The notes below the pieces were generated by a model. That model made no database searches. It saw only the letters and a list, made by a program, of their open reading frames with translations, and was not told the origin of the DNA. Below are positions 14,785 through 21,071 of a DNA stretch of 21,071 nucleotides, in pieces. The stretch covers positions 1 through 21,071 of the forward strand of contig JAEWLN010000195.1 in NCBI GenBank assembly GCA_023457535.1. The letters run 5' to 3'. This stretch comes from Bacteroidota bacterium (lineage in GTDB: Bacteria > Bacteroidota > Bacteroidia > Flavobacteriales > Flavobacteriaceae). How positions within the stretch are numbered: the stretch's first letter is position 1; every line of letters starts with the position of its first letter. Both the position numbers and the translations under genes were made by a program.

Positions 14785-15648
14785 TCAATGCCCTAAAATA
14801 TCGCGCGTTGAAAAAACTTCCCTGAGCCTTACGCCTTTCTCGGTATTTTCGACCGTGATGATCTCATTGTGCGCGTCGTGCTCGAGAAAAAGATAGTAAC
14901 CGTTGTCGGCGGCTTCGGTCAGGAATTTGGCTTTTTCAGGCAACGTAAGCAGCGGGCGCGTGTCATATCCCATCACATACGGCAGCGGCAAATGCCCCGC
15001 AGTAGGCAGTAGATCGGCCATAAAACATATCGTCTTGTCCTGATAACGGATCTTTGGGATCATCATTTTCTCGGTGTGGCCATCGGCAAAGAAAATCCCG
15101 AAACCCAGTTCCGATTGGAGTATTGTGTCGCTGTCGGGCCGTGCGATGAATTCGAGTTGGCCGCTTTGCTGCATGGGAAGGATATTCTCTGGTAAAAACG
15201 ATGCTTTTTCGCGCGCATTAGGCTTGGTGGCCCATTCCCAGTGATCGGCATTGCTCCAGAACCGCGCATTTTTGAACGCGGGCTCGTAGCCGGTTTTGTC
15301 GTTGTTCCATTGCACCGATCCGCCGCAGTGGTCAAAATGCAGGTGCGTCATGAACACGTCGGTGATCTGGTCTCGGTCAAAGCCGTGTTTTTGCAATGAT
15401 TTGTCGATCGTATCATCGCCCCAAAGCGAATAATAGCCGAAAAATTTCTCCGATTGCTTGTTGCCCATGCCCGTATCGATCAGGATCAGCCGGTTGCCGT
15501 CCTCGATCAACAGGCAGCGCGCGGCAATATCGATCAGGTTGTTGGCATCGGCCGGATTGGTTTTGTTCCACAGGGTTTTGGGCACCACGCCAAACATCGC
15601 TCCGCCGTCGAGCTTGAAATTGCCGGCCATAATCGGGTAAAGTGTCAT
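14785..15648 (-). CDS. MBL-fold metallo-hydrolase
   Basis: A 287-residue cytoplasmic protein of the metallo-beta-lactamase superfamily. Zinc ligands are visible: THLHFDHCGG with His102, His104, Asp106 and His107, then His191 in FFADGHTEKM, Asp212 in CFMADLLPTAGH and His257 in FLEHDAH. Together they give the complete dinuclear metal site, and the layout resembles lactonase/organophosphate-hydrolase-like MBL enzymes. The substrate cannot be told from sequence. No signal peptide. It is the last gene of a three-gene minus-strand operon; its ATG overlaps the M48 peptidase stop by 4 bp (15645-15648). Its stop lies directly next to the stop of the remnant on the other strand, with no terminator hairpin visible between them. 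Confidence 0.9.
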   Translation of the reverse strand: MTLYPIMAGNFKLDGGAMFGVVPKTLWNKTNPADANNLIDIAARCLLIEDGNRLILIDTGMGNKQSEKFFGYYSLWGDDTIDKSLQKHGFDRDQITDVFMTHLHFDHCGGSVQWNNDKTGYEPAFKNARFWSNADHWEWATKPNAREKASFLPENILPMQQSGQLEFIARPDSDTILQSELGFGIFFADGHTEKMMIPKIRYQDKTICFMADLLPTAGHLPLPYVMGYDTRPLLTLPEKAKFLTEAADNGYYLFLEHDAHNEIITVENTEKGVRLREVFSTRDILGH

Positions 15649-16709
15649 TGTTGCAAGACTTTAAAAAGTTGTTCCAGTTGCGGATTTTGTCGGATTGGGT
15701 AACGCTTTTCCCTGATAAGACTGTTGATGAACGCAATGCGCTGGTTCGTCATTGGGTGCGTACTCAAAAATTCGGGCATAAAGTTACCCAAATCCCCGAA
15801 ATGCGAGAACAAATCGGGCATTGATTTTGGGTCGATGTGGTTTTGCTCCATGATTTCAAATCCGCCCAGATCGGCCTGGCGTTCAAATTCGCGCGAAAAC
15901 GACAGCGACTGCAGGCTGTTGACGTTGTCGCCAATGGTGGCCATAATACCGTTGGCATCGCCCAATATCGCCGACACAAATAAATACCCCGACATATTCC
16001 GGCACAGCATCTTCATCGAATGGCGGTGGTTGACATGCGAGGCCTCGTGCCCGATCAGCGCGACGAGCTCACCATGCGATTTCATTTGTTCAAGGATGCC
16101 GGTATAAATGACGATGTTGCCATCGGGTAACGCAAAAGCATTGACCGTCGGCGATTCAACGACCGTGAATTTGAGCGGTTTGGTATTGCCCAATTTGAGA
16201 CGTCGGGCAAAAAGGTTGAGCAGATGGGTCTTTCCGGGGTCGATTTTGTCGAACAATACGCTTTGTTGGAAAAACATCTGGCCCATTTTCGTATCATACG
16301 ATTCAGGAATCACAGCCACCGATTTTTCGCCCACCCACGGAATGAAATAAATGTACGCCGCAATGATTCCGCCCAGAATCGTCAGCGCAAGCCCAATGTG
16401 CAGGGCAAACCCGCCAAGCAGTAATTTTTCGTACCAGCTGCGCGACGGTTCCTTTTCTTGTAGCGACAGCAGCAGTTCGGCAAAGGGCGTGTCGTGCACG
16501 ACAATGCTTTGGATCGGGTCATCGCCGTGCTGGATGCTGAGCGCCGAACCGGTTTTTCTGACCGATACGTCACTAAGCTCCCAGCGTGTGTATTGTTGGG
16601 TCTCAGATTGGAAGAAAAGCGCCTTGCGTTGCGTGTCCAGGAATAGTTCGATCGCGTGCGCCCTGGACGTTTTTCCGTCGTAAAAAAGACTTGGGGCCTG
16701 TCTGGTCAT
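15645..16709 (-). CDS. Membrane-bound M48 family zinc metallopeptidase
   Basis: A 354-residue Oma1/BepA-type M48 peptidase. A soluble N-terminal domain (about 1-90, resembling the DUF7092-type domain that often precedes M48) is followed by one transmembrane segment (about 96-124). The peptidase domain has the substrate-strand motif VNAFALPDGNIVIYTGIL (189-206), the zinc site HEASH at 221-225 (LIGHEASHVNHRH) and the probable third ligand Glu276 in SREFERQAD. STHPMTNQRI near the C-terminus is also typical. M48 enzymes of this kind act in membrane protein quality control. The start overlaps the stop of the YjgN/DUF898 gene by one base (TAATG) and its stop overlaps the MBL gene start by 4 bp, so the three are translationally coupled. 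Confidence 0.92.
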   Translation of the reverse strand: MTRQAPSLFYDGKTSRAHAIELFLDTQRKALFFQSETQQYTRWELSDVSVRKTGSALSIQHGDDPIQSIVVHDTPFAELLLSLQEKEPSRSWYEKLLLGGFALHIGLALTILGGIIAAYIYFIPWVGEKSVAVIPESYDTKMGQMFFQQSVLFDKIDPGKTHLLNLFARRLKLGNTKPLKFTVVESPTVNAFALPDGNIVIYTGILEQMKSHGELVALIGHEASHVNHRHSMKMLCRNMSGYLFVSAILGDANGIMATIGDNVNSLQSLSFSREFERQADLGGFEIMEQNHIDPKSMPDLFSHFGDLGNFMPEFLSTHPMTNQRIAFINSLIREKRYPIRQNPQLEQLFKVLQQ

Positions 16710-17668
16710 TACATCACAAAATCAATGTCCAACATATCGCCCATATCTTCGCCGGTGGCATCTTTGTAGTTCTCCTCGGTTTGCATCAACGTGTTGAGGT
16801 CGAGCGTTCCTTCGAGGTCGATGTTCTCTGAAAAGTAGTTCAGCGACCGCGTCACAACCCACGCATAACCAAGCCCAAGCGTAAAGACGATGATCAGAAA
16901 ATTGACCACCATGAGCTGGAAGAAGCCGCCACCGGTAACCTGCGATTGAAATTGGATCTGCTGACCGTTTTTGTTGAGCGTAAGGTTGTCGATGTAGTAT
17001 TCGAACAACTCCTTTTGCCACCAAAACATGTAGATTCCAAACGTGATGATGGTCAGGAAATAACCTTTGAGATTGATCATGAAATAATCGGAACCATCGC
17101 CGTCGTATTCAAATTCGGCGTCGCCAAAACGCACATTTCCAACCACGTATTTGCGCAGGTTGATTACGAACCACGGTCCGTAAATGCCAAGGGTGACCAG
17201 CGTCAGCAAAATCCAGCCCAGGAAATTCTTGACCAGTTCGCTGCGGTTGCCGCGATAGCCAAATCGTATGCCGCGCCAGGATGTACGCGACATGCGGTAT
17301 CGGTACGAGCCGTGGATCGCAAGCGGAACAATGGCAAGGATGCCCAGGTAGAACACCAAAATGCCCACCAGTGGCATCTGCAGGTATAAAAATAGAAACA
17401 ACAGCCCGTAGAGCGTCAAAAATATCAGGATCGCCTTGATAAATCCCTTGAACATTTCCTTTCCGGTTCCATGAAACGCAAAACGATCGCCGTCCAGCGA
17501 GGTCTCCCCATAAAGGTATTTGAGCTGGTTGGCCTTGGCCCACGGATAGTACAGACCGAGCGTAACAATGGTAAGCAGCCAGTTGACAATGATGATGCTG
17601 AAAAATTCACTGCCTTTTCCGTGAAACCCGAGTTTATAATTCTGTCGGGTTGAATCGATTGTTTCCAT
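16709..17668 (-). CDS. YjgN/DUF898 family multi-pass membrane protein
   Basis: A 319-residue inner membrane protein of the DUF898 (YjgN) family, function unknown. Repeated family motifs occur in successive membrane segments: NWLLTIVTLGLYYPWA, GWILLTLVTLGIYGPWF, GYFLTIITFGIYMFWW and NFLIIVFTLGLGYAWV. Between them are soluble 'F.G.G.E.F'-type strands (FHGKGSEFF, FHGTGKEMFKG, YDGDGSDYF). The frame stays open upstream to 17749, but the ATG at 17668 (METIDSTRQNYKLGFHGKG) places the first family motif at the usual distance from the N-terminus; the upstream extension is basic and unrelated. First gene of the DUF898-M48-MBL operon, divergent from the suf operon. DUF898 genes frequently sit beside M48 peptidases, so the peptidase may process or regulate this protein (inference). 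Confidence 0.9.
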   Translation of the reverse strand: METIDSTRQNYKLGFHGKGSEFFSIIIVNWLLTIVTLGLYYPWAKANQLKYLYGETSLDGDRFAFHGTGKEMFKGFIKAILIFLTLYGLLFLFLYLQMPLVGILVFYLGILAIVPLAIHGSYRYRMSRTSWRGIRFGYRGNRSELVKNFLGWILLTLVTLGIYGPWFVINLRKYVVGNVRFGDAEFEYDGDGSDYFMINLKGYFLTIITFGIYMFWWQKELFEYYIDNLTLNKNGQQIQFQSQVTGGGFFQLMVVNFLIIVFTLGLGYAWVVTRSLNYFSENIDLEGTLDLNTLMQTEENYKDATGEDMGDMLDIDFVM

Positions 17669-17807
17669 AAATGTTTGGTTAGAGGTTTTGTGCTGCAATT
17701 TAAAATGTTTTTTGATTGGTCGGTCAAGGAGGGCGGAAAACGATAGCATTTGAAAGCCAATCCGTTATAAAAATGTTAGTTGATGCGGCGAAAACCTTTA
17801 TTTGTGA

Positions 17808-17815
17808 TATCTTTG
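17808..17815 (+). promoter_or_regulatory. Candidate -7 promoter box of the suf operon (TATCTTTG)
   Basis: TATCTTTG matches TAnnTTTG and ends 30 nt before the sufA-like ATG, a normal leader length. A TTG at 17780-17782 is 25 nt upstream, slightly further than the usual spacing. No IscR-type operator was recognised. Confidence 0.5.
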
Positions 17816-17845
17816 CAGCTTAATTTAGACAAATTCAAATTAGCG

Positions 17846-18175
17846 ATGATCAAGGTATCAGAATCGGCCAGCAGAAAAATCGTCGACATGATGAAGGAAG
17901 ACGGCTTTGATGCGGCTAAAGACTATGTTCGCGTAGGGGTCAAAAGCGGCGGCTGCAGCGGACTTTCATACGAACTCAAATTCGACAAAGAGATAGGCGA
18001 AAACGACAAAGTATTCGCTGACAATGACGTGCGCATCGCCGTCGAGAAAAAATCATTCCTGTATCTGGCCGGAACGATCCTCGAATATTCCGGCGGGCTC
18101 AACGGCAAAGGCTTTGTGTTCAATAACCCTAATGCAAGCAGGACTTGCGGATGCGGGGAATCATTTTCATTATAG
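17846..18175 (+). CDS. sufA: HesB/IscA/SufA family iron-sulfur cluster assembly protein
   Basis: A 109-residue A-type carrier that receives Fe-S clusters from the SufBCD scaffold and passes them to target proteins. The three conserved cysteines are present: Cys37 in GGCSGLSYEL, and Cys101 and Cys103 in the C-terminal CGCGESFSL. The frame is open upstream to 17780, but the ATG at 17846 (MIKVSESASRKI) gives the standard start; the upstream codons overlap the candidate promoter box. It is the first gene of the suf operon, with sufB following after a 79-bp gap filled by a palindromic repeat. The family (SufA, IscA, ErpA) cannot be split with certainty by sequence alone; sufA is chosen from context. 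Confidence 0.93.
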   Translation: MIKVSESASRKIVDMMKEDGFDAAKDYVRVGVKSGGCSGLSYELKFDKEIGENDKVFADNDVRIAVEKKSFLYLAGTILEYSGGLNGKGFVFNNPNASRTCGCGESFSL

Positions 18176-18240
18176 TCGAATGTCGAATGTCAAATGTCTA
18201 AACGATAGCCTCGTTCGACGTTCGACGTTTGACATTTGAC
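18175..18240. repeat. 66-nt near-perfect palindrome between sufA and sufB
   Basis: The left arm 18175-18205 and right arm 18211-18240 pair over their whole length around a 5-nt apex (TAGCC). Both are built of a 7-nt unit, GTCRAAY, repeated in tandem. In the outer 24 positions 19 are Watson-Crick pairs, four are G-U compatible in RNA and one is an A-C mismatch; one base bulges, then AACGA pairs with TCGTT. The last base of the sufA stop codon is its first base. The right arm, reversed, matches 20917-20946 at 28 of 30 positions. It would form a long hairpin in the sufA-sufB transcript. Confidence 0.85.
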
Positions 18241-18254
18241 CTTTCAAAATTTCA

Positions 18255-19712
18255 ATGAAAACAGTCAATAAATACACCGAGGACGACCTCAAAATCGAAC
18301 TCGAAAACAAAGAATACGAATACGGATTTTACACCGATATCGAATCCGACACGTTTCCCGTAGGTCTTTCTGAGGACATCGTTCGCGCGATCTCGCAAAA
18401 AAAGGAAGAGCCTCAGTGGATGACCGATTGGCGTGTCGAAGCGTTTCGGGCGTGGCAGGAGATGATTGAACCCGAATGGGCGAACGTCCAGTACGAAAAA
18501 CCGGATTTCCAGGCGATTTCGTATTATTCTGCTCCCAAGAAAAAGGCTAAATACGAAAGTCTCGATGAGGTGGATCCCGAACTTCTGGAAACCTTCAAAA
18601 AACTCGGCATTTCGATTGACGAGCAAAAAGTGCTTGCCGGGGTTGCCGTCGATATTGTGATGGATTCTGTTTCTGTGGCCACGACGTTCAAGAAGACCCT
18701 GGCCGAAAAAGGCATTATCTTCTGTTCGATTTCTGAAGCGATCCGCGAATACCCGGAACTCGTCCAAAAATACATCGGATCGGTGGTGCCGCAAAAGGAC
18801 AATTTTTACGCGGCGCTCAATTCGGCGGTTTTTTCAGACGGTTCGTTCTGTTACATCCCAAAAGACGTGCGTTGCCCGATGGAATTGTCCACTTATTTTC
18901 GCATCAATCAAGCCGGAACGGGCCAGTTTGAAAGAACGCTCGTGATCGCCGACCAAGGCAGCTACGTATCGTACCTCGAAGGTTGTACTGCGCCGAGCCG
19001 CGACGAAAACCAACTGCACGCAGCCGTGGTTGAACTGATCGCTCTGGATGATGCCGAAATCAAATATTCGACCGTACAAAACTGGTTTCCGGGCAATAAA
19101 GAAGGAAAAGGCGGCGTGTTCAACTTTGTGACCAAGCGCGGACTGTGCGAAAAGAACGCCAAGATCTCGTGGACGCAGGTTGAAACCGGATCGGCCGTGA
19201 CGTGGAAATATCCGTCGTGCGTGTTGAAAGGCGACAATTCTGTAGGTGAATTTTACTCGATCGCCGTGACCAACAATTTCCAGCAAGCGGACACGGGAAC
19301 CAAAATGATCCACCTGGGTAAAAACACCAAGTCGACGATCATTTCCAAAGGCATTTCCGCAGGGAAATCGCAAAACAGCTACCGCGGATTGGTTCAAATT
19401 TCGGCAAGGGCAGAGAACGCGCGCAATTTTTCGCAATGCGATTCGCTCTTAATGGGCAACAATTGCGGTGCGCACACGTTTCCGTACATCGAAAGTAAAA
19501 ACCCGTCGGCCAAGATCGAACACGAGGCAACGACATCAAAAATCGGCGAGGACCAGGTGTTTTATTGCAACCAGCGCGGCATCCCGACAGAAAAAGCGAT
19601 TGCGCTCATTGTCAACGGATTCAGCAAAGACGTACTCAATAAACTGCCGATGGAATTCGCCGTCGAAGCGCAGAAATTGTTGGAGATTTCGCTGGAAGGA
19701 AGCGTCGGCTAA
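18255..19712 (+). CDS. sufB: Fe-S cluster assembly scaffold protein SufB
   Basis: A 485-residue cytoplasmic scaffold on which Fe-S clusters are built, working as the SufBC2D complex with the ATPase SufC. Family marks include YFRINQAGTGQFERTLVIAD, SYVSYLEGCTAP with Cys244, WKYPSCVLKGDNSVGEFYSIA and FSQCDSLLMGNNCGAHTFPYIE with Cys395, the counterparts of the sulfur-transfer and cluster-ligand cysteines of E. coli SufB. The C-terminal block IGEDQVFYCNQRG...AIALIVNGF is also typical. Length and start (MKTVNKYTEDDLKIELENKEYEYGF) are normal for Bacteroidota SufB. It is followed not directly by sufC but by an inserted four-helix-bundle gene in a 453-bp gap. Confidence 0.97.
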   Translation: MKTVNKYTEDDLKIELENKEYEYGFYTDIESDTFPVGLSEDIVRAISQKKEEPQWMTDWRVEAFRAWQEMIEPEWANVQYEKPDFQAISYYSAPKKKAKYESLDEVDPELLETFKKLGISIDEQKVLAGVAVDIVMDSVSVATTFKKTLAEKGIIFCSISEAIREYPELVQKYIGSVVPQKDNFYAALNSAVFSDGSFCYIPKDVRCPMELSTYFRINQAGTGQFERTLVIADQGSYVSYLEGCTAPSRDENQLHAAVVELIALDDAEIKYSTVQNWFPGNKEGKGGVFNFVTKRGLCEKNAKISWTQVETGSAVTWKYPSCVLKGDNSVGEFYSIAVTNNFQQADTGTKMIHLGKNTKSTIISKGISAGKSQNSYRGLVQISARAENARNFSQCDSLLMGNNCGAHTFPYIESKNPSAKIEHEATTSKIGEDQVFYCNQRGIPTEKAIALIVNGFSKDVLNKLPMEFAVEAQKLLEISLEGSVG

Positions 19713-19741
19713 ACCGAAAATGGCGTAATTTGAAAATGAGG

Positions 19742-19762
19742 TAATTTGGAAATTTGGAAATG
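19742..19762 (+). repeat. Left 21-nt inverted repeat arm of the sufB-sufC element
   Basis: Contains tandem ATTTGGAA units and is the exact reverse complement of 20126-20146. The cargo gene's ATG (19760-19762) forms the last three bases of the arm. A G-U and a G-C pair (19741/20147 and 19740/20148) extend it by two more pairs in RNA. Confidence 0.9.
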
Positions 19763-20104
19763 GAGCGCAAAGACAACATCATCGTCAAATTGACATTAGA
19801 ATTTGCGCTCGAGATTATCAAGTATTCAGAAGAACTTCAAGAGAATAAAAAATTTGTGATTGCCAATCAATTGCTGAAGTCGGGGACATCGATTGGCGCA
19901 AACGTCAGAGAAGCACAAAATGCGGAGAGCAAACAGGATTTTATACATAAATTCAAAATTGCCGCCAAAGAAATTGAAGAAACCTTTTATTGGTTGGAGT
20001 TGTGCGAATTATCAGAGCAATATCCATCCACTCAAAAGTTAAAAGAACAATTGGACAATATTTCAAGAATAGTAAATAAAATAATTATCACATCTAAAAC
20101 ATAA
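19760..20104 (+). CDS. Four-helix-bundle protein, 23S rRNA intervening-sequence (S23/IVP) family
   Basis: A 114-residue all-helical protein. The family core is clear: a first helix (IVKLTLEFALEIIKYSEEL), then KKFVIANQLLKSGTSIGANVREAQNAESKQDFIHKFKIAAKEIEETFYWLELC, with the signature SGTSIGANVxEA and the KEIxETxYWLxL helix, and a last helix with a basic end (NKIIITSKT). Members occur in 23S rRNA intervening sequences of Leptospira and Coxiella, are scattered widely in Bacteroidota, and are related to the Avd accessory proteins of diversity-generating retroelements; their cellular role is not settled. The ATG at 19760 lies within the left inverted repeat; an in-frame TTG two codons earlier is a weaker option. 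Codon and base use are distinctly more AT-rich than in sufB and sufC, indicating foreign origin. Confidence 0.88.
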   Translation: MERKDNIIVKLTLEFALEIIKYSEELQENKKFVIANQLLKSGTSIGANVREAQNAESKQDFIHKFKIAAKEIEETFYWLELCELSEQYPSTQKLKEQLDNISRIVNKIIITSKT

Positions 20105-20125
20105 CAGATTTGAATTTTCGGAACA

Positions 20126-20146
20126 CATTTCCAAATTTCCAAATTA
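20126..20146 (-). repeat. Right 21-nt inverted repeat arm of the sufB-sufC element
   Basis: Exact reverse complement of 19742-19762. Another partial copy (CCAATTTCCAAATTA) follows to 20162, ending 3 nt before the sufC ATG, so the element supplies the whole region just upstream of the sufC start. Confidence 0.9.
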
Positions 20147-20165
20147 TCCAATTTCCAAATTAAAA

Positions 20166-20912
<747 letters not shown>

Positions 20913-20916
20913 GACA

Positions 20917-20946
20917 GTCAAATGTCGAACGTCGAATGTCGAACGA
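20917..20946 (+). repeat. 30-nt GTCRAAY-type repeat arm after sufC
   Basis: Four tandem GTCRAAY units, identical at 28 of 30 positions to the reverse complement of 18211-18240 (right arm of the sufA-sufB palindrome); both differences are transitions. It starts 4 nt after the sufC stop and precedes the second four-helix-bundle gene, so it is probably the left arm of a second element whose right arm is beyond the window. A small palindrome, CGATAAATATCG, follows at 20947-20958. Confidence 0.85.
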
Positions 20947-20960
20947 CGATAAATATCGCC

Positions 20961-20997
20961 AAATTTTACACGCCATTACAAATTTTACGCGCCATGG
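20961..20997 (+). repeat. Tandem 19-nt repeat at the start of the second four-helix-bundle gene
   Basis: AAATTTTACACGCCATTAC (20961-20979) is followed at once by AAATTTTACGCGCCATGG (20980-20997), differing at few positions. The gene's ATG (20994-20996) lies within the second copy. The left flank of the first element holds a similar sequence in reverse orientation (AAATTACGCCATTTT read on the minus strand, 19717-19731). Confidence 0.75.
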
Positions 20998-21071
20998 GAA
21001 AATTCGAATCTTTCGAAAAGATTGTATCTTGGCAAAAAGCCAGGGAATTCAACAAACGAATCTATTTAGCT
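20994..21071 (+). CDS. Four-helix-bundle protein (S23/IVP family), N-terminal fragment cut by window end
   Basis: Only 26 codons are in the window, reading MGKFESFEKIVSWQKAREFN followed by KRIYLA. The pattern 'F..FE.I..WQKAR.....IY' is, from recall, a characteristic N-terminus of one subfamily of four-helix-bundle/23S intervening-sequence proteins, and differs from the start of the protein encoded at 19760. The two are therefore separate acquisitions rather than a local duplication. The start ATG is embedded in a tandem repeat and preceded by a GTCRAAY repeat arm, like the arrangement of the first element. The remainder, and the right-hand repeat, lie outside the window. Confidence 0.75.
   Translation, partial: MGKFESFEKIVSWQKAREFNKRIYLA

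Larger units (their letters stand above)
19725..20162. mobile_element. Candidate IVS-like insertion element between sufB and sufC
   Basis: A 438-bp unit made of one four-helix-bundle gene bracketed by inverted repeats. The core repeat is perfect over 21 bp (19742-19762 with 20126-20146) and imperfect pairing extends outward to about 19725 and 20162 (both ends carry TAATTTG-type units). The interior is AT-rich (30% G+C over 19801-19860, against about 53% in 19261-19320 of sufB). It fills the whole gap between two genes that normally lie close together. No transposase is encoded. In other bacteria genes of this family sit in 23S rRNA intervening sequences that fold into stems and are excised by RNase III. 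Mobility here is inferred from structure and composition. Confidence 0.6.

Noticed and set aside
19725..20162. Repeats around the four-helix-bundle gene as a CRISPR array or diversity-generating retroelement
   Set aside because: The repeats are inverted arms, not regularly spaced direct repeats; and although the protein is related to Avd, no reverse transcriptase, template repeat or variable repeat is present in the window.

Overview
The window looks like chromosomal DNA of a Bacteroidota member, most likely a Flavobacteriaceae species close to Flavobacterium. Reasons: a DUF4837 lipoprotein, a type IX secretion (T9SS) C-terminal sorting domain, an outer membrane beta-barrel protein of the carboxypeptidase-regulatory/plug type, no clear Shine-Dalgarno sites, and several matches to the Bacteroidota -7 box TAnnTTTG. 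Host genes are near 50% G+C. No rRNA, tRNA or CRISPR array was seen. No stretch longer than about 300 bases lacks a gene; the largest gap is 6565-6856.

Layout: (1) 3-3596, plus strand: a 5'-cut MltD-type lytic transglycosylase with five LysM repeats, a DUF4837 lipoprotein and an ElaA-like acetyltransferase. (2) 6564-3593, minus strand: rnpA, an S41 C-terminal processing protease and a tandem OmpA-domain protein, the last two overlapping by 4 bp. (3) 6857-7117: a tiny secreted Thr/Lys-rich protein, followed by a strong bidirectional terminator. (4) 10729-7196, minus strand: a subtilisin-like lipoprotein and a secreted M1 metallopeptidase. (5) 13758-10871, minus strand: a MarR regulator followed by an outer membrane beta-barrel protein, with a perfect 14-bp palindrome upstream of the regulator. 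(6) 13903-14784, plus strand: a 5'-deleted, nonsense-bearing remnant of an SGNH-hydrolase/PKD/T9SS protein. (7) 17668-14785, minus strand: a tightly overlapping operon of a YjgN/DUF898 membrane protein, an M48 metallopeptidase and an MBL-fold hydrolase. (8) 17846 to the end, plus strand: the SUF iron-sulfur cluster assembly operon (sufA-like, sufB, sufC).

The most interesting region is the suf operon. Each of its three visible intergenic gaps carries a foreign-looking repeat structure. Between sufB and sufC lies an AT-rich four-helix-bundle gene (23S rRNA intervening-sequence protein/S23 family) bracketed by a perfect 21-bp inverted repeat. After sufC a second, different four-helix-bundle gene begins and is cut by the window end; it is preceded by a 30-nt repeat arm. 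Between sufA and sufB sits a 66-nt near-perfect palindrome whose arm matches that 30-nt arm at 28 of 30 positions. This suggests a family of small IVS-like elements, with and without cargo, that inserts repeatedly between co-transcribed essential genes, perhaps as RNA-level hairpins. The mobility and RNA-processing parts are inference.
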